NCBI RefSeq assembly: GCF_900106035.1
Contig: NZ_FNUC01000004.1
Location: 1,922,001-1,986,000, forward strand
Length of the DNA: 64,000 nt
Source of the DNA: Jiangella alba
GTDB lineage: Bacteria > Actinomycetota > Actinomycetes > Jiangellales > Jiangellaceae
Direction of reading: 5' to 3'
Shown here one piece after another: positions 1 to 7,830 of the stretch. The notes below the pieces were generated by a model that saw only the letters and a program-made list of their open reading frames with translations, did no database searches and was not told where the DNA came from. The position numbers and the translations under genes were made by a program. How positions within the stretch are numbered: position 1 is the first letter of the stretch; the number at the start of each line of letters is the position of its first letter.

Positions 1-384
1 GGCCCGCACTGGCTGCAGCTCGGCCTGCCCGGCCTGCTGCCCGGACCGGCCGCCCTGGCCGATCTCCTCGACGTCGACCTCGCCGCCGAGGCGCACCCCG
101 CGCCGGTCAGCGGCGGCGGCCGCCGTCAGCCGGTCCCGGACGTCGCCCGCGCCGTACTGGGCGACGCGCCGTCGGACTACGTGGAGCACGACGACCTGCG
201 GGTCGGCGACACCTCCGTCGACTGGTGGCCACTCGGCGCCGACGTCCACGCCGCGACGCTCGACGGCCTGGCCCGCGGGCTGGCCTGGACGACCGGGCAG
301 TGGGGGAAGCGGTGGGTGCTGGCGGAGGTGTTGGCGGATCCGGGTGCGCTGCCTGGCTTGCTGGCAGACGACGCGTTCTCCTGA
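1..384 (+). CDS. C-terminal part of a sacsin/Hsp90-type ATPase-like protein (5' end outside window)
   Basis: An open frame enters from the left edge and ends at TGA; only the last 127 residues are visible. The tail (a VDWW motif, then an ATLDGLARGLAW segment and a leucine-rich final helix) resembles, from memory, the C terminus of actinobacterial proteins with a sacsin-type GHKL ATPase domain, often annotated as Hsp90-like chaperones. The ATPase domain itself lies outside the window, so the function is inferred only from this tail. It converges on the leftward membrane-protein operon, separated by a long hairpin. Confidence 0.55.
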   Translation, partial: GPHWLQLGLPGLLPGPAALADLLDVDLAAEAHPAPVSGGGRRQPVPDVARAVLGDAPSDYVEHDDLRVGDTSVDWWPLGADVHAATLDGLARGLAWTTGQWGKRWVLAEVLADPGALPGLLADDAFS

Positions 385-393
385 GCCGGGCCC

Positions 394-487
394 GCGGGGT
401 TCGGGGGGACGCCGTCTCCGCCCGCCTCGCTCGTTCCTCGCTCGGACGCCCGCAGCCCACCCCTGACGGCGTCCCCCCGAACCCCGC
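394..487. terminator. Bidirectional terminator: 23-bp perfect inverted repeat
   Basis: Arms at 394-416 and 465-487 are perfect reverse complements (23 bp) around a 48-nt loop. The element fills the gap between two convergent genes, as expected for a shared transcription stop. There is no clear T-tract. Confidence 0.6.
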
Positions 488-546
488 TCAGGTGGTGCCG
501 CGGCTCGCCCGGGTGCCCGAGTCCGCCGTCTCCTGGGGGTGGCTGG

Positions 547-1956
547 TCAGAAGCGGCGGCCGCCGCCGGAACGCCGGGACGAGCGCCGGCTCGAGCCGCC
601 GCCGAAGCTGCGTCGCCGGCTGCGTCCGCCGGACCCGCCACCCCAGCCGCCCGAACCGCCGGAGCCGTCGCCGGACGAGCTCATGGCGCTGCTGGCGGCC
701 TTGCCCAGCGACCGGCCATAGCTCGCCAGGCGGGCACGGGGCCGCCGCGACTCCCAGCGGCTGCGCAGCCGGCTGCGCGCCACCGAGTGGTCGTTGTGCG
801 GGAAGCGCCAGGTGCCGGCGGTGCCGTTCCAGTAGCCCTCGATGTAGGCGACGAGGTCTTCGCCGCCCTCCCAGTAGCTGCCGCGCCCCGCTTGCCGGGT
901 CTGCGGCGCCTCGCCGGCGTCGAACCGGACGGTGCACTGGTCGCAGAGCGGCACGTCGCGGCTGACGCCGTGCTCGGGGGTCCACTGCCGCTCCTGCGTG
1001 CTGGGGCCGTGCCGCGGGTCGAAGAAGCACGGCGGCGTCGGTTCCGGCACCGGCCGGCCCTGCTGCAGCGCCGTGAGGCAGGCGATGCGGTAGCGCGCGC
1101 CGCCCAGCAACGACGTCACCGCCTGGACGTCGTCGTCGGTGGCGGCCTGGTCGAGCCGGTGCCGGGCCTTCTCGACGGTGTCGAGGATCTCCTTCGTCAG
1201 CTTCGCCTGCTCGATGTCGGACGTCGTCGGCAGGTCGGACACGCGGTCGGACAGCTCGATGACCTCTTCGGTCAGCAGCGGCCGGACGACGTCGAGGTGG
1301 CGCTGCTCCTCGGCCTGGCGGCGGCGCCGCGCGCTGAGCGTCGTGCCGCCCCACCAGACGCCGGCGATGCCGGCCGCGCCGCCCGCCCACGGCGCGACGT
1401 CGACGTAGAACGGGTGGTCGACGTCGGAGGCGCGGTCGATGAAGCGGTCGATCATGGGGCCGTAGTCGGGGGCGCAGCACTCGACCGCCTGGTCGATGGC
1501 GTCCTCGACGTAGTACGTCGGGCCCTCCTCGCTGTGCTGCACACCCCAGAGGCCGCGGCCGTCGTAGGAGCTGTCGGCCACCGACATGACGAGGTAGACG
1601 CCGTCGACGCCGACGCGGTCGTACAGCTGCGACGCCAGCTCCTCACCCTCGTAGAGCAGCTCGCGGCCCACCAGACGGTCCTGGCCCTCGGGGTCGAGCC
1701 GCCACGCCGGGACGACGGCGATGCGCATGCCGGTGGGGGCCGACGCGGCCGCCTCGTCGAGGTCGGCCGCTTCGGCCGAGCCCAGGGCGCCGGCGGCGTC
1801 GGGGTCGACCCACACGCCCGGCTCGGCCAGCTCGACGGCGACCTCGTCGAGGTAGCGGTCGACGTCGTCCTCGTCGGCCGCCGCGGGCAGCGTCGCCGCC
1901 CACAGGCCGGCGGCGGTCAGCGCGAGCGCGGCCGTGCCACGCAGGACGGGCCTCAT
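547..1956 (-). CDS. TPM-like secreted/membrane protein with Cys motif and Gly/Arg/Ser-rich tail (paralogue A)
   Basis: 469 residues. It starts with a signal peptide ending near AAADEDD, followed by a TPM-like alpha/beta extracellular domain (about residues 30-190), one membrane segment near residue 200 (GGAAGIAGVWWGG), a charged helical region, and a cysteine-bearing motif CFFDPRHG followed about 20 residues on by VPLCDQC. The last 50 residues are a Gly/Ser/Arg tail, common in TPM proteins. The ATG overlaps the stop of the upstream paralogue by 4 nt (ATGA), so the two are translationally coupled. The role is unknown; TPM domains are tied to membrane quality control in other lineages. The domain call rests on fold-like pattern rather than a search. 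Confidence 0.6.
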   Translation of the reverse strand: MRPVLRGTAALALTAAGLWAATLPAAADEDDVDRYLDEVAVELAEPGVWVDPDAAGALGSAEAADLDEAAASAPTGMRIAVVPAWRLDPEGQDRLVGRELLYEGEELASQLYDRVGVDGVYLVMSVADSSYDGRGLWGVQHSEEGPTYYVEDAIDQAVECCAPDYGPMIDRFIDRASDVDHPFYVDVAPWAGGAAGIAGVWWGGTTLSARRRRQAEEQRHLDVVRPLLTEEVIELSDRVSDLPTTSDIEQAKLTKEILDTVEKARHRLDQAATDDDVQAVTSLLGGARYRIACLTALQQGRPVPEPTPPCFFDPRHGPSTQERQWTPEHGVSRDVPLCDQCTVRFDAGEAPQTRQAGRGSYWEGGEDLVAYIEGYWNGTAGTWRFPHNDHSVARSRLRSRWESRRPRARLASYGRSLGKAASSAMSSSGDGSGGSGGWGGGSGGRSRRRSFGGGSSRRSSRRSGGGRRF

Positions 1957-3266
1957 CGGGCGGTCCCGGCCAGGCGGTCGCGGCAGCCGGCACAGACCGG
2001 AACCTCGCGCGAACGGCCGCCGGGCGGGACGTACATCCAGTCGGTCACCGACACTCCATGGCGCTGGTCGAAGAAGCAGTCGGCCCGTCGTGCGGGCAGC
2101 GGACGGCCGGCCAGCCGCGCCTGCGCGCACGCCAGGCGCCACCGACCGTACTCGACCGTCGCCCGGACGGCGCGCAGCACGTGGTCGTCAGGCGCGCCGT
2201 CGACGGCGGAGCCGGCCGCGGCGTAGGCGTCCATGGCGGCCTGCACGTCGGCGGCGACGGCGGGGTCGGCGACGTGGGTGTCGGCGGCGTCGAGCTCTTC
2301 GCCGAATCGGGTGACGTCCTCGCGGGCCAGCTCCTGCCGGTCGTCGAGGGAGTCGGCCTCGTCGTCGAGCACGTCGAAGGACGGCCGGTAGAGCGCCGGG
2401 CCCTCGGTGTCGCCGCCGGCGCGGCGGCGGTGCCACCAGAACGCCGCACCGGCCGCGGCTGCCAGCACGACCAGCGCGATGACCAGCGGCAGCACCCAGC
2501 CGGCGCCGCCGGAGTCTTCGGGCGCGCCGGACACCCCCAGCTCCGTCAGCGCGTCGTCGAGGATCGCGACCTGCTGCGACCGGGTGTGCCGCCCGATCGC
2601 GGTCTCGACCGCCTCACGCACCGGCGCGTCGACCGAGATGGCGGCGCCGTATGTGCCCGCCCCGCCGAACACCACGAGGTAGATGCCGTCGGGCCCGCCC
2701 GCCGCGTCGACGGCGTCGATGAACGCCGCGGCCCGCGCATCGTCGTCGTCGCCGGGCTGGTCGGAGAGCGCCGTGGCCGGGAGGACGGCGATATACACGG
2801 CCGGCGAGCGGCCGTCGACGCGGTCGGCCAGCCGCTCGGCCTCGGCCTCCGGCACGATGCCCGACTGCGTCTCGTCGACGTACACGGGTGCGGACGCCCA
2901 CGCCAGCGCCACCTCTCCCGGGACGTCGCTGGGCGCCGGCTCCTCGGCCCGCGGCGCCATCCCAGCAAGCGTCGTCGCTGTATCGGCCGCGGCGCTAGCG
3001 GCCGCTGACCGGCCGGGCGGACCGAACGCCGTGAGCCCGCTGCTCCTCCCGGGGTCCGCGGCCGCTGACCGGCCGAGCGTCGCCGGCACACCGGCGGCAG
3101 GGCCGACGGTTGCCGCCGGGCCGGGCACCGTGGTCCGGGCCGCATCGGCTCGGGTCACCGTCGCCGGCGCCTCCGCGGCATCGGCCGTGGCGCCGGCGGC
3201 CGCCGCCGGGCCGAGCGCCGTCGCGGCGACCAGCAGCAGTGCGGCCGCCGGGTGAGTCAGCCGCAT
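1953..3266 (-). CDS. TPM-like membrane protein with Cys motif (paralogue B)
   Basis: 437 residues, first gene of a two-gene operon. The ATG at 3266 is preceded by GAGGAG and begins a signal peptide (MRLTHPAAALLLVAATALG). An Ala/Pro-rich linker of about 90 residues follows, then a TPM-like extracellular domain (about 120-250), a single transmembrane helix (WVLPLVIALVVLAAAAG), and a cytoplasmic acidic helical region. It ends with CFFDQRHG and VPVCAGC, matching the motif of its downstream partner. The shared C-terminal CFFDxRHG / VPxCxxC layout looks like a metal-binding knuckle and suggests the two proteins arose by duplication and act together. No named family was assigned with certainty. Confidence 0.6.
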   Translation of the reverse strand: MRLTHPAAALLLVAATALGPAAAAGATADAAEAPATVTRADAARTTVPGPAATVGPAAGVPATLGRSAAADPGRSSGLTAFGPPGRSAAASAAADTATTLAGMAPRAEEPAPSDVPGEVALAWASAPVYVDETQSGIVPEAEAERLADRVDGRSPAVYIAVLPATALSDQPGDDDDARAAAFIDAVDAAGGPDGIYLVVFGGAGTYGAAISVDAPVREAVETAIGRHTRSQQVAILDDALTELGVSGAPEDSGGAGWVLPLVIALVVLAAAAGAAFWWHRRRAGGDTEGPALYRPSFDVLDDEADSLDDRQELAREDVTRFGEELDAADTHVADPAVAADVQAAMDAYAAAGSAVDGAPDDHVLRAVRATVEYGRWRLACAQARLAGRPLPARRADCFFDQRHGVSVTDWMYVPPGGRSREVPVCAGCRDRLAGTAR

Positions 3267-3294
3267 GCGTTGCTCCTCGCCGGATCGGGGTGGG

Positions 3295-3897
3295 TCAGCG
3301 CCCCCGATCCTCACATGCCGCGATGAACTCCAGCGCACGGCCGTGCATGAGGCCGGCCGCCTCGGCGTCGAACTCGCCGGTCAGCGACGGATCGGCGAAC
3401 AGGTGCGCCGCCACCCCCGGGTAGCCGAAGTAGTGGTACTCGGCGCCGGACGCGGCGGCGGTCTCGGCGAACTCACGGTTGGCGTCGTCTTCGCGGAACG
3501 GGTCGAGCTCGGCCTCGTGCACCTGGACCGGAACGGCGGACGGCCACAGCTCGGCGCCGACCACCCGGACCGGCACCGAACCGTGGAACGCCAGCGCGCC
3601 GCGCGCCCCCGGCCGCGACGTGACCAGGTGCACCACGGAGATGACGCCGTTGGAATAGCCCGCGTAGACGACGTCGGGCCTGACGCCGTCGACCGCCGCG
3701 TCGGTGCGTCGCAGCAGCTCGTCCTGCCCGCCGCACTTCTCCAGGAACTCGAACGCCTCGTCGTAGCCGTCGAAGACCGCGCCGCCGTAGAGGTCGGGCA
3801 CATGGACGACGTGACCGGCCGCGCGCCACTGCTCGGCGGTCTGCAGCACCCCGGGCCGGAGCCCGAGGACGGAGTGGAACAGCACGATCTCGGTCAT
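3295..3897 (-). CDS. Dienelactone hydrolase family protein
   Basis: 200 residues, alpha/beta-hydrolase type. MTEIVLFHSVLGLRPG gives the first strand and oxyanion region. GYSNG, in the position of the nucleophile elbow, carries Ser where most dienelactone hydrolases have Cys. Late His residues occur in GVAAHLF. The length is close to small DLH-family hydrolases, and the substrate cannot be told. I chose ATG 3897 over an upstream in-frame start because the hydrolase core begins there. It lies 28 bp upstream of the TPM-like operon on the same strand and may be cotranscribed. Confidence 0.75.
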   Translation of the reverse strand: MTEIVLFHSVLGLRPGVLQTAEQWRAAGHVVHVPDLYGGAVFDGYDEAFEFLEKCGGQDELLRRTDAAVDGVRPDVVYAGYSNGVISVVHLVTSRPGARGALAFHGSVPVRVVGAELWPSAVPVQVHEAELDPFREDDANREFAETAAASGAEYHYFGYPGVAAHLFADPSLTGEFDAEAAGLMHGRALEFIAACEDRGR

Positions 3898-3945
3898 GTC
3901 TTCGGTTCTACCGGACGGCACCGACAATGTCGGCCGGATCCCAGG

Positions 3946-5403
3946 TCAGCTCACGCCGAGCAGGTCCTCGATCGGCGTGATCGCGAAATAGACCACGAAC
4001 AGCGCCGCGATGATCCACAGCAGCGGGTGCAGCTCGCGCACCTTGCCCTTGGCCAGCTTGATGATGACGTACGACAGGAACCCGGCGCCGATGCCGGTGC
4101 TGATCGAGTACGTGAACGGCATCAGCGCCAGCGTCAGGAACGCCGGGATCGCGATCTCGAGGTCGTCCCAGGCGATCTCGCGGACCTGGCCCATCATCAG
4201 GAACCCGACGAGCACCAGCGCCGGCGCGGCGGCCTCGTTCGGCACCATCGCCACGACCGGCGCCAGGAACGTCGCGAGCAGGAAACAGATGCCCGTCACG
4301 ACGCTGGCCAGGCCGGTGCGGGCTCCTTCGCCGACGCCCGACGCGGACTCGATGTAGGACGTGTTGCTCGACACCGACGCGGCACCGCCGGCCGCCGCGG
4401 CCACGGAGTCGACCAGCAGGATCTGCGTCGTCTTCGGCGGGTTGCCGTCCTCGTCCAGCAGCCGGCCCTCGGCGCCGACCGCGACCATCGTCCCCATCGT
4501 GTCGAAGAAGTCGGCCAGCATCAGCGTGAACACGAACAGCAGCACGCTCACGACGCCGACGGACTCCCACGAGCCGAGCAGGCTGAAGTTCCCCAGCAGC
4601 GAGAAGTCGGGGAGGTCGACGATCTGGTCGGGCCACTGTGGCGCGTTGAGGTTCCAGCCGCCGGGGTTCTCGGCGGACGTGCCGAGGTCGGCGATGCTCT
4701 CGACGACGACCGCCAGCACCGTCGTGCCGATGATCGTCCACAGGATCGCGCCGCGCAGCTTCAGCGAGTAGAGCACGATCACGGCGATCAGCCCGGCGCA
4801 GAACACCGCCACCGGCCACGTCGTCAGCGAACCGCCCTCGCCCATGCCGATCGGCGGCGACGGGTTGCCCGTCGACTGGACGAACCCGGCGTTCACGAAG
4901 CCGACCAGCGCGATGAACAGGCCGATGCCGACGCTGATCGCGGTCTTCAGCTGCCGCGGGACGGCGCTGAACACGGCCTGCCGGAACCCCGTCAGCACGA
5001 GGACCAGGATCACCAGGCCCTCCATCACCACCAGGCCCATGGCGTCGGCCCACGTCATCTGCGACGCCAGCCCGAACGCGACGAACGCGTTCAGGCCGAG
5101 GCCCGCGGCCAGCGCCAGCGGGAAGTTCGCGACCACGCCCATGGCGATCGTCAGTACGCCGGCCACCAGCGCCGTCGTCGCCGCGACGGCCGCGAGGTCG
5201 GGCGCGTCGCCGCCGCCGAGGAAGGTGCCGTCGACGTCGGCGACGGTGCCGATGATCAGCGGATTCAGCACGATGATGTAGGCCATCGTGAAGAACGTGA
5301 CTACGCCGCCGCGGACCTCGCGGCCGATCGTCGATCCACGCTCCGCGATCTTGAAATAGCGGTGCAACGCAGTGGGCTCGCTCGTCGTCTCGGTGTCGCT
5401 CAC
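3946..5403 (-). CDS. NCS2-family purine permease (AzgA/PbuG type)
   Basis: 485 residues with 12-14 hydrophobic segments. The N terminus (RYFKIAERGSTIGREVRGG) and VTFFTMAYIIVLNPLII are hallmarks of the adenine/guanine/hypoxanthine permease branch of NCS2. GLGLNAFVAFGL and SSNTSYIESASGVGEGARTG mark the substrate-binding half-helices. It sits in the membrane and imports purine bases with a cation. The start is GTG 5403. It is divergent from the DUF2530-like gene with about 95 bp between them. Confidence 0.9.
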   Translation of the reverse strand: MSDTETTSEPTALHRYFKIAERGSTIGREVRGGVVTFFTMAYIIVLNPLIIGTVADVDGTFLGGGDAPDLAAVAATTALVAGVLTIAMGVVANFPLALAAGLGLNAFVAFGLASQMTWADAMGLVVMEGLVILVLVLTGFRQAVFSAVPRQLKTAISVGIGLFIALVGFVNAGFVQSTGNPSPPIGMGEGGSLTTWPVAVFCAGLIAVIVLYSLKLRGAILWTIIGTTVLAVVVESIADLGTSAENPGGWNLNAPQWPDQIVDLPDFSLLGNFSLLGSWESVGVVSVLLFVFTLMLADFFDTMGTMVAVGAEGRLLDEDGNPPKTTQILLVDSVAAAAGGAASVSSNTSYIESASGVGEGARTGLASVVTGICFLLATFLAPVVAMVPNEAAAPALVLVGFLMMGQVREIAWDDLEIAIPAFLTLALMPFTYSISTGIGAGFLSYVIIKLAKGKVRELHPLLWIIAALFVVYFAITPIEDLLGVS

Positions 5404-5484
5404 GGGCGTGAGGATGCCAGAAGATCGTTGCGGGACGAATACGGCGGGCTGTGGATCGGCTCGCCGCGACGGATGCGGCCGGGC

Positions 5485-5490
5485 TAGCCT
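5485..5490 (+). promoter_or_regulatory. -10 box TAGCCT for a leaderless start at 5498
   Basis: TAGCCT ends 7 nt before ATG 5498 and no Shine-Dalgarno is present, so transcription probably begins at or next to the start codon. No good -35 is visible. Confidence 0.5.
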
Positions 5491-5497
5491 GGGACAT

Positions 5498-7069
5498 ATG
5501 GCGAAGCGTCGGCGGCGGTCCCCGGGGGAGCCCGAGCCCGAGGTCGAGGCGGCCGAGACCGATGAGGTTCAGCCGCTCGACCTCGACGGCGTCCGCACGG
5601 TCGCGGTCGTCACCGTCCTCTGGGCGGTCGCGTTCGTCCTGCTCGCGCTGCGCATGGACACCCTCCAGGACGAGGGCCGCGGCTGGTGGGTCTGGACCTG
5701 CCTCGCCGGCGTGGGGCTCGGGCTGCTGGGCCTCGAGTACACCCGCAAGCGGCGCGACGCGCTCGAGTTCGAGCGTGAGGAGGCGGCGGCCGAGGCCGCC
5801 GGTATCGCCGCTGACGACGACGGTGCCGCCGGCGGCGAGGTGCTGACGCGCGGCGAGGTCATCGCCCGCGACGGCGACGACGCCCGGGCCGCTGACCCGC
5901 GGTCTGCTGACCCGCGGCCTGCTGACCTGCGGGCCGCTGACGTGCCGACGGCCGGTGGGCCGTTCGCGGGCCGGCCGCAGAGCGCGCCCGACTCCGTCAC
6001 TCGGCCCATCGACACCGGCGGCAACCTTCCGCCGGTCCGTCCCGACACCACTCGTGCCGACGCCACCCGCGTCGACATGCCGTCCACCCGGCCCGGCGCC
6101 CATCCCGATCCGCGCGGCGGACGTCAGGACACCACCGCCCACGGCCGGCCGGGCACCGCTGAGCGTCCGCCCTTCGCGGCGACGGGGGAGCGGCCGGCTC
6201 CGGGGCAGCGGTCCGGCCCGGGCACCGGCGAGCACCCTGTCACGCCGACCGGGCAGCGGCCGGTGCCGGGCACCGAGCGCCCCGGTGCGCCGACCGTCCA
6301 GCGGCCGGCTCCGGGGACCGCCGAGCGTTCCTTCGCGGCGACGGGAGAGCGCCCGGCTCCGGGCCAGCGGTCCGGCCCGGGCACCGGCGAGCACCCCGTC
6401 ACGTCCACGGGCCAGCGGCCGGTACCGGGCACCGAGCGCTCCGGCGCGCCCACGGGCCAGCGTCCGGCTCCGGGCACCGGCGAGCACCCCGTCACGTCCA
6501 CGGGCCAGCGCCCGGTACCGGGCACCGAGCGCTCCGGCGCGCCCACGGGCCAGCGTCCGGCTCCGGGCACCGGCGAGCAGCCGCTCCCGCCGACGGGCCA
6601 GCGGCCGGCTCCTGCGCAACGCCCGTCGACCCCGCAGCGCCCGGCCGCGCCCCAGCGACCCGCCGCCGCGTCGCAGCCCGGCCCGGCGACCGGTGAGCTC
6701 CCGGCGACCGGTGAGCGCCCGGTGGCGCCGTCCCGGCCCACGACCGGTGAGCACCCCACGACCGGCGACCGTCCGGTGCCGCCGCCGGCTCGCCCGGCCA
6801 CGCCGCCACGGCCGAGCGCCACCGAGAGCCCGTCCGATCGCCGTCCGGCCCCGCCGCCTCGCCGCACGTCGGCGTCCGAGCTGTTCGGCGACGCGCCGAC
6901 GCGCCCGGCGCCGTCCCCGCTGGACGACGACGAGCCGCTGCTCGACACCATGTTCGGCGGCCGCAGCGCCGTCGCCGACGAGCCGGCCGCCGAGGCCGCC
7001 GACACCGACGACACCGAGGGCGGCAGCCGTTACCGCGGCCGCCGCGCCCGCCGCTCCGACTCCGCCTGA
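5498..7069 (+). CDS. DUF2530-like membrane protein with long Pro/Gly-rich repeat tail
   Basis: 523 residues. Residues 28-95 hold two transmembrane helices (VRTVAVVTVLWAVAFVLLAL and WWVWTCLAGVGLGLLGLEY) followed by RKRRDA, the usual layout of short DUF2530 proteins. The rest, over 400 residues, is a low-complexity tail rich in Pro, Gly, Thr, Arg and Gln with QRPAPGT and GEHPVTSTGQRPVPGTE repeats, far beyond the normal family length of about 80. The tail probably faces the cytoplasm. The function is unknown. ATG 5498 is chosen for the leaderless -10 box and because the upstream frame lacks a plausible start. Confidence 0.65.
   Translation: MAKRRRRSPGEPEPEVEAAETDEVQPLDLDGVRTVAVVTVLWAVAFVLLALRMDTLQDEGRGWWVWTCLAGVGLGLLGLEYTRKRRDALEFEREEAAAEAAGIAADDDGAAGGEVLTRGEVIARDGDDARAADPRSADPRPADLRAADVPTAGGPFAGRPQSAPDSVTRPIDTGGNLPPVRPDTTRADATRVDMPSTRPGAHPDPRGGRQDTTAHGRPGTAERPPFAATGERPAPGQRSGPGTGEHPVTPTGQRPVPGTERPGAPTVQRPAPGTAERSFAATGERPAPGQRSGPGTGEHPVTSTGQRPVPGTERSGAPTGQRPAPGTGEHPVTSTGQRPVPGTERSGAPTGQRPAPGTGEQPLPPTGQRPAPAQRPSTPQRPAAPQRPAAASQPGPATGELPATGERPVAPSRPTTGEHPTTGDRPVPPPARPATPPRPSATESPSDRRPAPPPRRTSASELFGDAPTRPAPSPLDDDEPLLDTMFGGRSAVADEPAAEAADTDDTEGGSRYRGRRARRSDSA
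6386..6571 (+). repeat. Tandem 93-bp repeat (two near-identical units) inside the DUF2530-like gene
   Basis: Units begin at 6386 and 6479, exactly 93 bp (31 codons) apart, and differ by only a few bases. A degenerate third copy begins at 6572 and an older relative begins at 6227, 159 bp earlier. All spacings are multiples of three, so the frame is kept. Confidence 0.85.
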
Positions 7070-7305
7070 CGCGCCGGGGTCACCCGCCGGCCCGTCGGCG
7101 CCCGCCGTCGCGCGTCGACGCGCGACGACGCGCGACGACGCGCCGGCATCACCGGCGCCGGCACCCCGCCGAAGCCATCCACCCGACGCCCCTCGACGGC
7201 ACCGTCAGCCGGCCCTCAGCCGCGCCTCGCCGACCCCGGCGCACGCCGAACCGGCCGGAACCGGGACCAACTACGCCAGCACCAAACCGCAAGAACACGA
7301 CTGGC

Positions 7306-7339
7306 CTTTAGCAAAGGTAATGAGTTAGACTAAGCAAAG
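7306..7339 (+). promoter_or_regulatory. Promoter/operator of marR-MFS operon; leaderless start
   Basis: An AT-rich island holds the palindrome CTTTAGCAAAG (7306-7316), a related TAAGCAAAG (7331-7339) and a -10 TAGACT (7326-7331), 7 nt before GTG 7339. The two TWAGCAAAG copies flanking the -10 look like a site for the MarR product of this operon. The leaderless start is inferred from spacing. Confidence 0.5.
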
Positions 7340-7830
7340 TGCCAGCCGCGAAGATCTCCCAGAACACCGCGCCCCAGAGCCAGCCGGCGCGCTCGGGCCC
7401 GGCGCAGCCGCGTACCCAGGCGGGCCTGGCCAGCTCCCTCCGCATCGCCGTCGGACGGCTGAACCGCCGCATCCGCAACCAGCGCGAGGACGACGCCCTG
7501 ACGCTGAACCAGCTGTCCGCGCTGGGCATCCTGGAGCGCAAGGGGCCGCTGCCGGTCGGCGAGCTGGCCGCGTGCGAGCGCATCCGCCCGCCGTCCATGA
7601 CGCGCATCGTGTCCGGCCTCGAGGAGCTCGGCCTCGCCGTCCGCGAGCCCGACCTCGACGACCGCCGCGTCATCAACGTCCGCATCACCGAGGCCGGCAA
7701 GGCGCGTACCGCCGCCGACCGCAAGCGCCGCGACGCCTGGCTGACGCACAAGCTGCGTGATCTCTCGCCGGACGAGCGCGAGCGGCTGCGTGCGGCGCTG
7801 CCGGTGCTCGAGAAGCTGGCCGGCCTGTGA
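7339..7830 (+). CDS. MarR-family transcriptional regulator
   Basis: 163 residues. The winged helix-turn-helix spans about residues 45-125 (LTLNQLSALGILERKGPLPVG, PPSMTRIVSGLEELGL, then the wing DLDDRRVINVRITEAG). The last helix aids dimerisation. MarR proteins bind short palindromes and release on ligand binding. The stop overlaps the MFS start (GTGA), so it is coupled to the transporter and most likely controls it and itself through the motifs in front. GTG 7339 is set by the -10 box. Confidence 0.9.
   Translation: MPAAKISQNTAPQSQPARSGPAQPRTQAGLASSLRIAVGRLNRRIRNQREDDALTLNQLSALGILERKGPLPVGELAACERIRPPSMTRIVSGLEELGLAVREPDLDDRRVINVRITEAGKARTAADRKRRDAWLTHKLRDLSPDERERLRAALPVLEKLAGL

Noticed and set aside
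3265-5487. 740-codon plus-strand frame opposite the permease and hydrolase
   Set aside because: Shadow of real minus-strand genes; the translation is Arg/Gln/His/Asp-rich with no family.
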